The position numbers and the translations under genes are program-made. A stretch of 64,000 nucleotides of DNA, taken from positions 310,001 to 374,000 of the forward strand of contig JBAIAA010000659.1 in assembly GCA_037893245.1 (NCBI GenBank), given 5' to 3'. Shown here piece after piece: positions 54,401 to 63,734 of this stretch. Source of the stretch: Crossaster papposus. Its lineage: Eukaryota; Echinodermata; Asteroidea; Velatida; Solasteridae. The first letter of the stretch is position 1; each line of letters begins with the position of its first letter. Below the pieces are notes generated by a model. It made no database searches. It saw only the letters and a list, made by a program, of their open reading frames with translations, and was not told the origin of the DNA.

Positions 54401-57400
54401 CTATCTCTCAAGTTGAGGTGGTGGTCAGTGAGATCAGGACTCCGGCAGTCTTTTGGATTCAGCTGGCCGACTCGCCGCTGGACACTTTTGCTCAAGAACT
54501 AAAGTAAGTTAACTGAGATAGTAAGATAACTAGTGTAATTTACTAGGAACCATAACCATCCTGGCAAATCCTAAATACATTTTTAGCATTTGTTTATGTA
54601 ATACCTTGCCTGTACATTGTACATGTTTCATTGTTTGCCATAATTTTGTCCACGGAGAGGAACAAACTTTATCAGACTATTGATGTAATATAAGGACCTA
54701 GTCGTCAGGCAAAGCCTGTTACTTCTGTCGTTGTTCTTGCAGCCAAGTCTACGTCAATTTCCAGAACATTCCAATCCCAACGCCAGAAATTGGCACCTTC
54801 TGTTGTGGGTGTTTCACTGAAGACAATAACTGGTATCGGGCTCGTATTGTAGGTAAGTTATGACTACGTATAGACTTTAGATATTTTCTGACTACAGTCA
54901 AACTCCTTTATAAGGACCTTAAGACTTAACAAATTACCTTTTTATAATTAGTATTATTTATTGTATTATCGGTAATAGAAAGCAAAGAAAAGAAAGACTC
55001 GGGATGTTGTGTTGGCGGTGCTTTTATTATCAGGGTTTGACTATATTGCCACATTTGTCCGAACCAACTTCTTTCAGTTATTTTTATTACATTGTGCCGC
55101 CTCAATATTAAGCTTGGGCAAATCCAGCAATTTTAAAATCGATTCCCGCATAGAATCGCCCTAGGTTACTCAATATTGATAGTTTGTTTTTCATTTGCCC
55201 ACAGGAATTCAGGACCACACACCAGGGAAGCCACTCAACCTCGACAACCCAGCAAGCATCATCGTAGACGTTATCTACGTGGACTATGGCAACCGAGAGA
55301 AAGTGAACCTGACCCGGGTGCGCGTGATCAACCCTGCCTTCACCAATCTTCCGGCTCAGTCTTTCTGTTGCTCAATGGCCAAGGTATGTCCATAAGCAAG
55401 ACTGTTTTCTCCAATAAAATTAAAATTCTAATCCTCCTGGGCGATTGGATGCAACCCCTAGCACGGGCCTTAACAATATTGTACCAGGAAGGTATAGTTC
55501 TTCAAGCTAGAAGATTTACAACAATACAGAATTTATACCAATCTTGTTCAGTATTGCCGTATTTTCCAACCTTCCTAAGTGCTTTGGTGCATACCTTGGA
55601 GCTAGCTTTAAAAGTGTTGTTTCAGCTCACAAAGATATGTCCTTAAGCAAGACAGTTTACAACAATAAAGAATAGCTTCTCGACCCAATCAACATTTTCT
55701 CCTTTGCCCCTTCAGCTTGCTTTAAAAGTGTTGTTTCAGCTCACAAATGTATGTCCTTAAGCAAGACAGTTTACAACAATAAAGAATAGCTTCTCGACCC
55801 AATCAACATTTGCTTTTTTGCCACCTTGGAGCTAGCTTTAAAAGGGTTGTTTCAGCTCACAAAGGTATGTCCTTAAGCAAGACAATTTACAACAATAAAG
55901 AATAGCTTCTCGACCCAATCTACCTTTTCTCATAATCTTCAATTCCTACTTCCTTCCAGATTAAACCGCCGATCCTCACTAGTGGCTGGGTCAAGGAACA
56001 GGTCGACTTCTTTAAGTCCTTGCTCCTGGGGAAAAAGGTGATGGCATCGGTCCAGGTACCCAAGGGTCACTCCATTCCCTCCCTGGACATAATCGCACCT
56101 TTCATGGTCAGCAGTGGTGGCAGCCGTCGTATTATTCAGGTATTCAGTGATAACAGACAATGCCAATTCACATCGAGATACTGTCACCAATTAGACCATG
56201 GGATGATCGTTAAGAATGTTCCAAATCGTGGTGCATATTTTGCACCACCAGTCATAGTGCAGCATACTCGATATTGTACATGATCTTGGAAAATTTATGA
56301 TTTTTGCGTAACTCGAAACTCAAATATCTCAAAATTGGTAACCATTCTCTTGAGATTTGACTTATCGAGATGTCACTGTATGTAGAAATGTCAGACTCCC
56401 TAACTGTTACAATTGTATTTTTCAGTCAATTAATTGAGAAAGAAGTTTGAAATCCCTTTTTATTTCTGGCGATCTAATTTTCACCAGGTTGATGTTGCAG
56501 AAGCCATGGTTGACAGGCAGATGGCTCAGTACTTGCCAGGCTTTGGTCCCCCAGATAAGGACCCTCTCAACCCCCTGCATTCAGTAGCTAAACAACCCAA
56601 GACCTCAGGTAAGCCAATGAGTGGGTCATAGGGGCCGTAGTGATATCTCATTAACCCCCTGCATTCAGTGGCTAAACAACCCAAGACCTCAGGTAAACCA
56701 ATGGGTGGGTCATAGGGGCCGTAGTGATATCTCAATAACCCCCTGCATTCAGTAGCTAAACAACCCAAGACCTCAGGTAAGCCAATGGGTGGGTCATAGG
56801 GGCCGTAGTGATATCTCAATAACCCCCTGCATTCAGTAGCTAAACAACCCAAGACCTCAGGTAAGCCAATGGGTGGGTCATAGGGGCCCTAGTGATATCT
56901 CAATAACCCCCTGCAATCAGTAGCTAAACAACCCAAGACCTCAGGTAAGCCAATGGGTGGGTCATAGGGGCCGTAGTGATATCTCAATAACCCCCTGCAT
57001 TCAGTAGCTAAACAACCCAAGACCTTAGGTAAGCCAATGGGTGGGTCATAGGGGCCGTAGTGATATCTCAATAACCCCCTGCATTCAGTAGCTAAACAAC
57101 CCAAGACCTCAGGTAAGCCAATGGGTGGGTCATAGGGGCCGTAGTGATATCTCAATAACCCCCTGCATTCAGTAGCTAAACAACCCAAGACCTCAGGTAA
57201 ACCAATGGGTGGGTCATAGGGGCCGTAGTGATATCTCAATAACCCCCTGCATTCAGTAGCTAAACAACCCAAGACCTCAGGTAAGCCAATGGGTGGGTCA
57301 TAGGGGCCGTAGTGATATCTCAATAACCCCCTGCATTCAGTAGCTAAACAACCCAAGACCTCAGGTAAGCCAATGGGTGGGTCATAGGGGCCCTAGTGAT

Positions 57401-60400
57401 ATCTCAATAACCCCCTGCAATCAGTAGCTAAACAACCCAAGACCTCGGGTAAGCCAATGGGTGGGTCATAGGGGCCGTAGTGATATCTCAATAACCCCCT
57501 GCATTCAGTAGCTAAACAACCCAAGACCTCAGGTAAGCCAATGGGTGGGTCATAGGGGCCGTAGTGATATCTCATTAACCCCCTGCATTCAGTAGCTAAA
57601 CAACCCAAGACCTCAGGTAAGCCAATGGGTGGGTCATAGGGGCCCTAGTGATATCTCAATAACCCCCTGCATTCAGTAGCTAAACAACCCAAGACCTCCG
57701 GTAAGCCAATGGATGGGTCATAGGGGCCGTAGTGATATCTCAATAACCCCCTGCATTCAGTAGCTAAACAACCCAAGACCTTAGGTAAGCCAATGGGTGG
57801 GTCATAGGGGCCGTAGTGATATTTCAATAACCCCCTGCATTCAGTAGCTAAACAACCCAAGACCTCAGGTAAGCCAATGGGTGGGTCATAGGGGCCGTAG
57901 TGATATCTCAATAACCCCCTGCATTCAGTAGCTAAACAACCCAAGACCTCAGGTAAGCCAATGGGTGGGTCATAGGGGCCGTAGTGATATCTCAATAACC
58001 CCCTGCATTCAGTAGCTAAACAACCCAAGACCTCAGGTAAGCCAATGGGTGGGTCATAGGGGCCGTAGTGATATCTCAATAACCCCCTGCATTCAGTAGC
58101 TAAACAACCCAAGACCTCAGGTAAGCCAATGGATGGGTCATAGGGGCCGTAGTGATATCTCAATAACCTCCTGCATTCAGTAGCTAAACAACTCAAGACC
58201 TCAGGTAAGCCAATGGGTGGGTCATAGGGGCCGTAGTGATATCTCATTAACCCCCTGCATTCAGTAGCTAAACAACCCAAGACCATAAAAGGAAATTTGC
58301 CAAATCTTATACAGTAAAACTTAATGACAACATTTTGTTTGTGTCCGAACATAGTGTTCGAATACTGATCACACTGTTATGGGTATGCTGCAAAGGGCTC
58401 CCTCACACGTTTGTTTGTTTTTATTTATTTTTTTCTTCATCCCCTTCGCTTTCACCTTAAGACGGAAACAAAATATATAACAAAATTTAAAATAACAGCC
58501 TAACTTGGTATTGTGGTAGAAATTTATAAACAAATAGCTAAACATACAGCTAAATAACTTTGGCAGCATACACTCATCTAAACAGAATGTTAATTTGCAG
58601 CGATTTGACTGCACTGTTGTAATATTCTTATCATTTTGTTAAATTTTACCTTTTACAGGTTGTAATACAAGTCAGTGCACTGGGACCTCTAGCAGATCAG
58701 GAAAAAATGAGAGCCAGTGCGAGTCTTCAGGGAATAAAGACGGCAGAAAGCTGTGTGACGATAAAAGCAACAAGTGCACCTCAAAGGAATCACTTGGTTC
58801 AAAACAGACAACGAAAAAAAATGGCACGGCGCAGGAACAGAAACAGGCAGAATGTGACCGGTCGACCAACTCTTGCAAATCTTATACGCAAACAGAAAAT
58901 GATGTCGCTGGATATTCAGACTTTGAAGAGAATAAAAGTAACCCCTTTCCCAGATCCAGACACCAATCAAACCCTGATTGGAGGCAAACGCAGCAGTCAG
59001 AGGGCCAATCCGGAAGCAGGCCCCAGAAGCATCACAGTCAGTGCAGTGAACCAAGAGAAAGTTGCATCAACCAAGATGCACCAAAGCAGACGTCACCGCG
59101 CCAAGACACCAAGCCTAAAGAGAGCAGCTCTGCAGCAATGTCCCCACCACCACACTTGAGAGAGAATCCTAACAAGAACCAACCAGGATGCTCTAGAAAA
59201 CACGGCTCTTGGGCAGGACGGGGAAACAGGCTTAACAACTCCAAACCAGCAACTGCACCCCACAATCCGCGGAAGACCGATCAAGAGGTTCGTCATAGCA
59301 GCATGGAAACCAATTCGGAGAGGGCAGGAGGGTCAGCGCACCCTCAGCCAACATGGGAGGCAGGCAATGTTGGCTCCAGATCAACAGAGCCACACAAAAG
59401 TTTCACAGATAATGTCAAGGTGGTGGAGAAGTCTGTCAAATCGGGGAGTGAAAACGTTGCAGAATCTAGCAACTTTCCAGAGGAGATTGGGCTCGGCAGA
59501 ATAAGTCCTAACTCCTCCAGTGGAGTTTCCAGCTGCAATTCAGCACCAAGTGACATGAGCAGCATCCAGCAGAACACAGCCCAGTCTGGCAAACAGAATA
59601 AGGATAACACTTGCCAAAGTAACCAGAAGCAGAGCAGAAAAGATACAATCACAGAGGATCTCAAAGACATCCTTGGCCTACACTCGGAAGATACACAAAC
59701 TAGGAGCTTAAAGCGAGCTGGCACAGATCAGCGAATGAAATGTGAAAAGCCATATGCAGTAGGTCTCAATAAGCCACTGAATGCTTCTTCAAAGAACCTC
59801 TCATCAAGCACCAGCTCTTTTGTCACTGCTGTTACAGACCTGGACACAGAGGTGTTCCAGTCAGATAGCTCCTCGCTCCATTGCGGAAACACAAACTCTG
59901 GAGCATCTTCATTTGGTTCTTCCAGCAGGAGTGTCAATACAAAGAGAAGGGACGTTACCAAGTCGTCTTCAATTCTTCCACTTCAGCTTGGCCGGAGAGA
60001 GAGTCTGCCAACACACAATGGCTGCATCGGGCTGGCCATGTCTCACATCGCTAGTCCACAAGAGTTCTACGTTCACCTGATCAACTCCGACGCAGAGAAG
60101 CTGGATGTCCTGGCCAAAGATCTCAACAATTGGTACAATGGTAAAGAGGCTGAACAATTGATGGACAAGGCAGCTCTTGAACCAGGCAGGTATTGTGCTG
60201 CCAAGTTCAGTGAAGACGGAACCTGGTATCGGGCCAAGATCCTTGAGATTCAGGAAGGAAACAGCATTCAGGGATCGGCCAAAGGAGCCGATAGTAAAGT
60301 CGATGCTACAAGGGGCCCCATGGCCAAAGTCATGTATATTGACTTTGGGAACCAGGAGTGGTTGGCGGCAGGCACTCTCAAACTACTTCAACCCGAGTTT

Positions 60401-63400
60401 TATGCACTACCAGGCCAAGCGATCAAGTGTTGCCTGGCGCACATTGAACCACCCAAGAAAGAAGAAAGTTGGAAGAAGGATGTTGAAAAGCTAGACGGTG
60501 AGGTTAATTCTACTTCCTGATCCCTCAAAATCCACCAATGTGTTCTGGAGGATTTTGTATAATTTAGGAAGATGGAGCCTGGCCTCTATTAATCAGTTCG
60601 TGCTAGGATAATTTTGACATTGACTGGTCCCAGGCACGCTTGTGACGTGTTTATTAGTCATATGCTTTTAATTCCTGAAAATCTTTGCGTGTGCACACGT
60701 TCTTTGACGCGAACTGGTTAATATAAAAACAGGCTACATGCTCCCTTTAAATTTAAAGTACAAATACGTGCTCTTAGGTTTTTGCACAGTGATGGTATTT
60801 TGAAAATTCAGAGAGGCTTCTTGGAAAATTTAAAAAGAAAATAAGGATTGAAGAAAATGAAACTTGAACTTGTCATCACTCAAATTTGGTGGCTCTCTGC
60901 GCTTGTGATGTAAAAAAAAGAAGAAGAAAATTGGCAATTTTTTTTTCAAATTTGAACTTTGCAGGAAAAGCCAAGGGTGACAAAGGAGGGGTCGGAGGAT
61001 GGTCGGATGAGACGGTCCAAGAGCTTGCCAGGATGACTGGCTACACCAAGATGCTTCTGGGTAGAGTCGTGAGGGAGTACAACCCAGACAGGTATAGCCG
61101 CTCACTGGCACTGGGGGGCTTGAAAGGGTCTAGGGTGGGGGTGCGCATCGGAAACAGGTTCTCTATTTTAATAAAGACCTAGCTGCTGATTGGTCGAAAC
61201 TCGTTCACATGGGCAGGGGTTGTAGTAACAGGCGTTATTTGTAGTAACGGGCGTTATTTGTAGTAAAGGGGGGTTATTTGTAGCAACGGGCGTTATTTGT
61301 AGTAACGGGCGTTATTTGTAGTAACGGGCGTTATTTGAAGTAACGGGCGTTATTTGAAGTAACGGGCGTTACTTAACGGGTGTTATTTGTAGTAAGCTAA
61401 TAATGGCCCCTGAACCAGCTATGATCAAGCATGTACGCCAATAAATGGCCAAATAATACAACACTCCTAGGGCAATTTGCAAGAATACAGCAATACGTCT
61501 CTACTTACGTGAAAGCACGTGTCAAATATTGATACTGCGCATGCTATATGTGACCTGTCACCACAAAATAAGAGTAAAGTCGCACGATGTGATTCAGAGA
61601 TATGGCCATCCAAAGTCAACATTTGAAGGGGTGGTCAATTTTGAGATTTTGCGTAATTTGGAAAGCCCAAGTCCTCTACATATTCCCATTTTTTGGGTGC
61701 GATCAGATGATCAAAAACCTCCTAAATCACACGATTTTGCGTAGTGTTTGCGTAGTTAGTGTTTGGATTAAAGTCCATTAGTGGTCTAAATATGCAAATC
61801 AGGTCCTCGTAAGTATCGCACGTTTTCAAAATTTTGATAATTTGTTGATTATACAATAGTTTGTATGTGTGAAAAATTTCAGGAAGAAATAATGATTAGA
61901 ACATAGCCGTTGCTATGCTCAACCGAACCTTGTCCTGTTTTGTAATCTTTTGCAAGTTTCGTTTATGATGTTTAACCCTAACTCCCTACCCATTTTTACT
62001 TACACATAACCTGAATCCTGCAAAATCCTCCAATTCCTAAATTGTTAAAACTCCAAGTAACCTGAATCCTGCAAAATCCTCCAATATTGGTCACTGGTGA
62101 CCATACAGCCTGTATCCTGCAAAATCCTGCAGTCTTGCCCTGGCTGCAGTCAGTAAAAACCCAAGTAACCTCAATCCTGCAAAATCCTGCGATGCATCAA
62201 ACTCCAAGTGACCTCAATCCTGCAAAATCCTTGTGTGTCACATTCAGCCTGATAACCTGAATCCTCCATATTCCTGCAGGGGTAAAACCCCAAGTAACCT
62301 CAATCCTGCAAAATCCTGCAATGCATCAAACTCCAAGTGACCTCAATCCTGCAAAATCCTGCATTTTGCAATGAGGAATTTGGAGGATTTGGGAGGGTTA
62401 GGGTTAAAGTAAGTTTTCTCACAAACACGTTTTGTGAAACCCATGACTTTATAGAGCGCTGTAAAAAGTATTTATCGCAAAACCCCCAAGTGTTATTTAC
62501 CATTGGAAAGCTCTCTTTCTCAAGAATTAAAAAATACCAATATCTCAATTTCTAATATTTCCAACTTTACTCTCATTTTGTGGTGACAGGTCACATATGT
62601 ACGCAGGCATGTAAGGGATAGACCACAGTGAACAGCTAGTCTGGTCTTAAAAATTGGGTAATAATAATAAAATGCATTGAAGAGACAAGGTACCGTGAAA
62701 ATAAGCTAAAATATAGCCCCTGAAGACGAACACATAATCCTGGAAATATCGCTGAACAAAATGTTTATCTGGTTTGTTATCACGGAATCTGGGTCCAATT
62801 TCATAAAACATAAAGCACAAAAATGTGCTTAGCATGAAAATTCTTACAAATCAGTTAATGTTTATTGTTTGTGACTAGTACATGTATTCAGCTGGTTTTT
62901 GCTTAGCATGAAAAGTACATGAAGTTTGGGCCAGTACCTTATTTTTACTGTGGAAGACTTGTTTTGTGCTAAGCACATTTTTGTGCTTACATGTTTTATG
63001 AAATTGGCCCCTGGAACTCGTAACCAACATTACAAATTACTTAGTAACCTCTCAGACAATGAAAGAGAAAGGTTTTCAATGTGGTTTTTTTGTGGGGATT
63101 TAAAATTTTTGAATAAAACAGGCTACATGTGAAAACAGCACATTTGACGTTTATGAAGCTCACAAAAGTTGTAGTAAAACCCACTGGTGCTTTTGACGCA
63201 CTGACGATGTGATTGTGCGAATCTTGATGAACAATTTGAGCAGCAATTTCTAAGGTTCTGAAATCAGATGCATTTAACCAGTTCGCGCTGGGATTATTTT
63301 AACATCACCGAGCCGACGCGCAGGATTATTTTTAACGAAACTCGATCCGAGGCGGGTTCAGGCCGCCAGTACCAGGAAGCACACCCACGCATTTCTGGCC

Positions 63401-63734
63401 TTGCTCGCTGCTGACAGACATTTCCTGCCTTGCTCATGAGTGTTTATGCATCATCTGTTTTGAATCTGGGGAAAACTTTGCGTTTATATTCGTCATCCGG
63501 CGCGAACTGGTAAAACAAATCAAGTTGGGCAAGGCAAGCATATACTAATTTTACGTCTTGCATTGTTTTGTTTTGTTTTGTTGTATTGTTATCATTTTTG
63601 TATTTTCAGTGGAGAGCCACTGCAATTAATCCTCCTGGATCCCTCCAGCCCGTGGGAGATCTGCATTAACCAGGAACTGGTCAACCTCGGACTGGCCACC
63701 TCGTCTAGATTTCAACCAGCTCCCCCAAGGGAAG
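50793..63734 (+). CDS. Multi-Tudor domain protein (TDRD/RNF17-like), 3'-partial, 10 exons in window
   Basis: Tudor proteins bind dimethyl-arginine on Piwi and organise germ granules and piRNA work; this is family knowledge. Exons: 50793-50933, 51328-51469, 53681-54503, 54743-54852, 55205-55383, 55960-56139, 56488-56608, 58659-60497, 60965-61091, 63610-63734. All phases join, about 1262 codons in the window; the frame runs on past the edge. ATG at 50814 is the first in-frame Met seen; no RING or MYND motif is visible, so a true start may be further upstream. N-terminal exons are helical (FLLEKIHRIEERQHWLMSRI). Then comes a Ser-rich linker, extended Tudor 1 (WYRARIVG, VIYVDYGNREKV), a long Ser/Asn/Lys-rich linker, and extended Tudor 2 (TWYRAKILEI, VMYIDFGNQEW) with its SN-like half. 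Closest named type is RNF17/TDRD4, but TDRD1 or another TDRD is possible. Confidence 0.88.
51062..51175 (+). repeat. tRNA-derived SINE fragment
   Basis: GGTTGGCGTAGCGGTTCTTT (box A region) and CAGGGTTCGAATTTGGCC (box B), followed by TGGGCCAATATGTGGATATA. Same family as the minus-strand fragment at 18140-18265. It lies in the first Tudor-gene intron. Confidence 0.65.
51541..52395 (+). mobile_element. 5'-truncated CR1/L2-type LINE with (ATT)n tail
   Basis: The frame from 51545 gives VRNLGVIFDSSMSMSPHITS, SRLDYCNSLLYGVNQGEINR and LQTLQNRAARLVYSV, the C-terminal part of a Jockey-superfamily reverse transcriptase. A frameshift near 51920 moves to QLHWLPMNYRILFKLLLVVF and on to KEWNKIPRYIRDSPSV. 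The 3' end reads GCGCTATATAAATACCTGTA then (TTA)n, the usual microsatellite tail. It is inactive. Confidence 0.9.
52438..52975. mobile_element. Foldback element (copy of 20750-21107) split by a nested insertion
   Basis: The arms GGTACACTGACTTGTTCACA and its complement are preserved. About 185 bp (52742-52925) are inserted in the right arm, next to TGTGTG on both sides. The insert matches the repeat at 28020-28230 (AAGGAAAACACAAT, CCTCGGTCGTTATGT). Confidence 0.85.
53108..53400 (+). repeat. tRNA-derived SINE with (GATTG)n tail, near full length
   Basis: Box A-like GTGGCCGGGCGGTTAAGAAC and box B-like GAGTTCGAGTCCC stand at tRNA spacing. A conserved-looking body follows (AGGCAATTAAACCACTATTG, GGATGGGACGTAAAGCTGGA), then CAGATTGGATTGGATTGGAT as tail. 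Confidence 0.85.
53681..56139 (+). CDS. Tudor protein exons 3-6 (linker and extended Tudor module 1)
   Basis: Exon 53681-54503 (823 bp) is Ser/Thr/Gln-rich and ends EVVVSEIRTPAVFWIQLADS, the first half of an extended Tudor fold. Exon 54743-54852 reads FCCGCFTEDNNWYRARIVG. Exon 55205-55383 reads VDVIYVDYGNREKVNLTRVR then VINPAFTNLPAQSF. Exon 55960-56139 completes the fold (LTSGWVKEQVDFFKSLLLGK). WYRA and YVDYGN hold residues that usually form the dimethyl-arginine cage. Confidence 0.9.
55384..55925 (+). repeat. Three tandem copies (about 115 bp) resembling the preceding exon's donor region
   Basis: Units contain GTATGTCCTTAAGCAAGACA then ACAATAAAGAATAGCTTCTC, at about 55632, 55744 and 55859. 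The real donor of the exon ending at 55383 reads AAGGTATGTCCATAAGCAAG, so the units look like amplified, diverged copies of it. The third copy keeps AAAGGTATGTCC, the first two have lost a base of the donor. Confidence 0.8.
56488..56608 (+). CDS. Tudor protein exon 7, whose 3' end founds the 84-bp array
   Basis: It reads VDVAEAMVDRQMAQYLPGFG then PPDKDPLNPLHSVAKQPKTS. The last 40 bp and the donor (TCAG then GTAAGC) form the first unit of the downstream tandem array. The in-frame continuation into the intron meets TAG within 27 bases. The exon joins in phase to 58659. Confidence 0.85.
56569..58284 (+). repeat. 84-bp tandem array carrying exon end plus splice donor, 20 full units and a partial
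   Basis: Each unit is AACCCCCTGCATTCAGTAGC ... CAAGACCTCAG, then GTAAGCCAATGGGTGGGTCA ... ATATCTCAAT. Unit starts run from 56569 to 58249, exactly 20 x 84 bases with no length change; the last partial unit stops at CAAGACC without a donor. Units differ by a few point changes. The first unit is the genuine end of exon 56488-56608. The open frames seen on the minus strand here (up to 235 codons) are by-products of the 28-codon period. Confidence 0.97.
58659..63734 (+). CDS. Tudor protein exons 8-10 (long linker exon, extended Tudor module 2)
   Basis: Exon 58659-60497 is 1839 bp, about 613 codons. Its first 430 codons or so are Ser/Asn/Gln/Lys-rich and low complexity, probably disordered. The rest is a Tudor fold: MSHIASPQEFYVHLINSDAE, TWYRAKILEI, VMYIDFGNQEWLAAGTLKLL. 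Exon 60965-61091 reads WSDETVQELARMTGYTKMLL. Exon 63610-63734 reads PLQLILLDPSSPWEICINQE then LVNLGLATSSRF, the usual close of an extended Tudor domain. The donor after 63734 is GTAGGA. Confidence 0.9.
60589..60721 (+). mobile_element. piggyBac-type MITE, family A copy 8, internally deleted
   Basis: TTAATCAGTTCGTGCTAGGA at the left and TTTGACGCGAACTGG then TTAA at the right; only 133 bp. The middle block with GGTTCAGGCC is missing. Confidence 0.85.
61210..61400. repeat. 19-bp tandem array
   Basis: Units of TAGTAACGGGCGTTATTTG, about nine, with small variants (TAGTAAAGGGGGG, GAAGTAACGG), in the intron after exon 60965-61091. Confidence 0.9.
61545..62600. mobile_element. Inverted-end element split by a telomere-like MITE
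   Basis: ATATGTGACCTGTCACCACA then AAATAAGAGTAAAGT (about 61547-61582) mirrors ACTTTACTCTCATTTTGTGG then TGACAGGTCACATATG (about 62565-62600). The interior shows no coding frame. The TTAA-bounded element at 61972-62407 sits inside, so it was inserted later. Confidence 0.8.
61972..62407. mobile_element. TTAA-flanked element with telomere-like ends, copy 2
   Basis: TTAACCCTAAC on the left and GTTAGGGTTAA on the right. The interior repeats CCTGAATCCTGCAAAATCCT / CCTCAATCCTGCAAAATCCT at irregular intervals, interspersed with AAACTCCAAGTGA. It matches the style, and in reverse complement the motif, of 44067-44483. Confidence 0.88.
62789..63014. mobile_element. MITE of the 'AATTGGCC/GCTTAGCA' family
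   Basis: It starts GGGTCCAATTTCATAAAACA and ends GTTTTATGAAATTGGCCCCT. Inner arms use GTGCTTAGCATGAAAA and its complement. Confidence 0.85.
63274..63514 (+). mobile_element. piggyBac-type MITE, family A copy 9
   Basis: TTAACCAGTTCGCGCTGGGA at the left; CATCCGGCGCGAACTGGTAA at the right (one base of TTAA lost). The interior is complete (AACTCGATCCGAGGCGGGTT, GCACACCCACGCATTTCTGG). It lies about 95 bp before exon 63610. Confidence 0.92.

Noticed and set aside
56526-58352. Minus-strand open frames (108, 155, 71 and 235 codons) with a repeated GCLATECRGLLRYHYGPYD motif
   Set aside because: They are the complement of the 84-bp array. The period is 28 codons, so one stop-free unit makes a long frame; frames break wherever a unit reads CCCTAG. 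There are no start, splice or domain signals.
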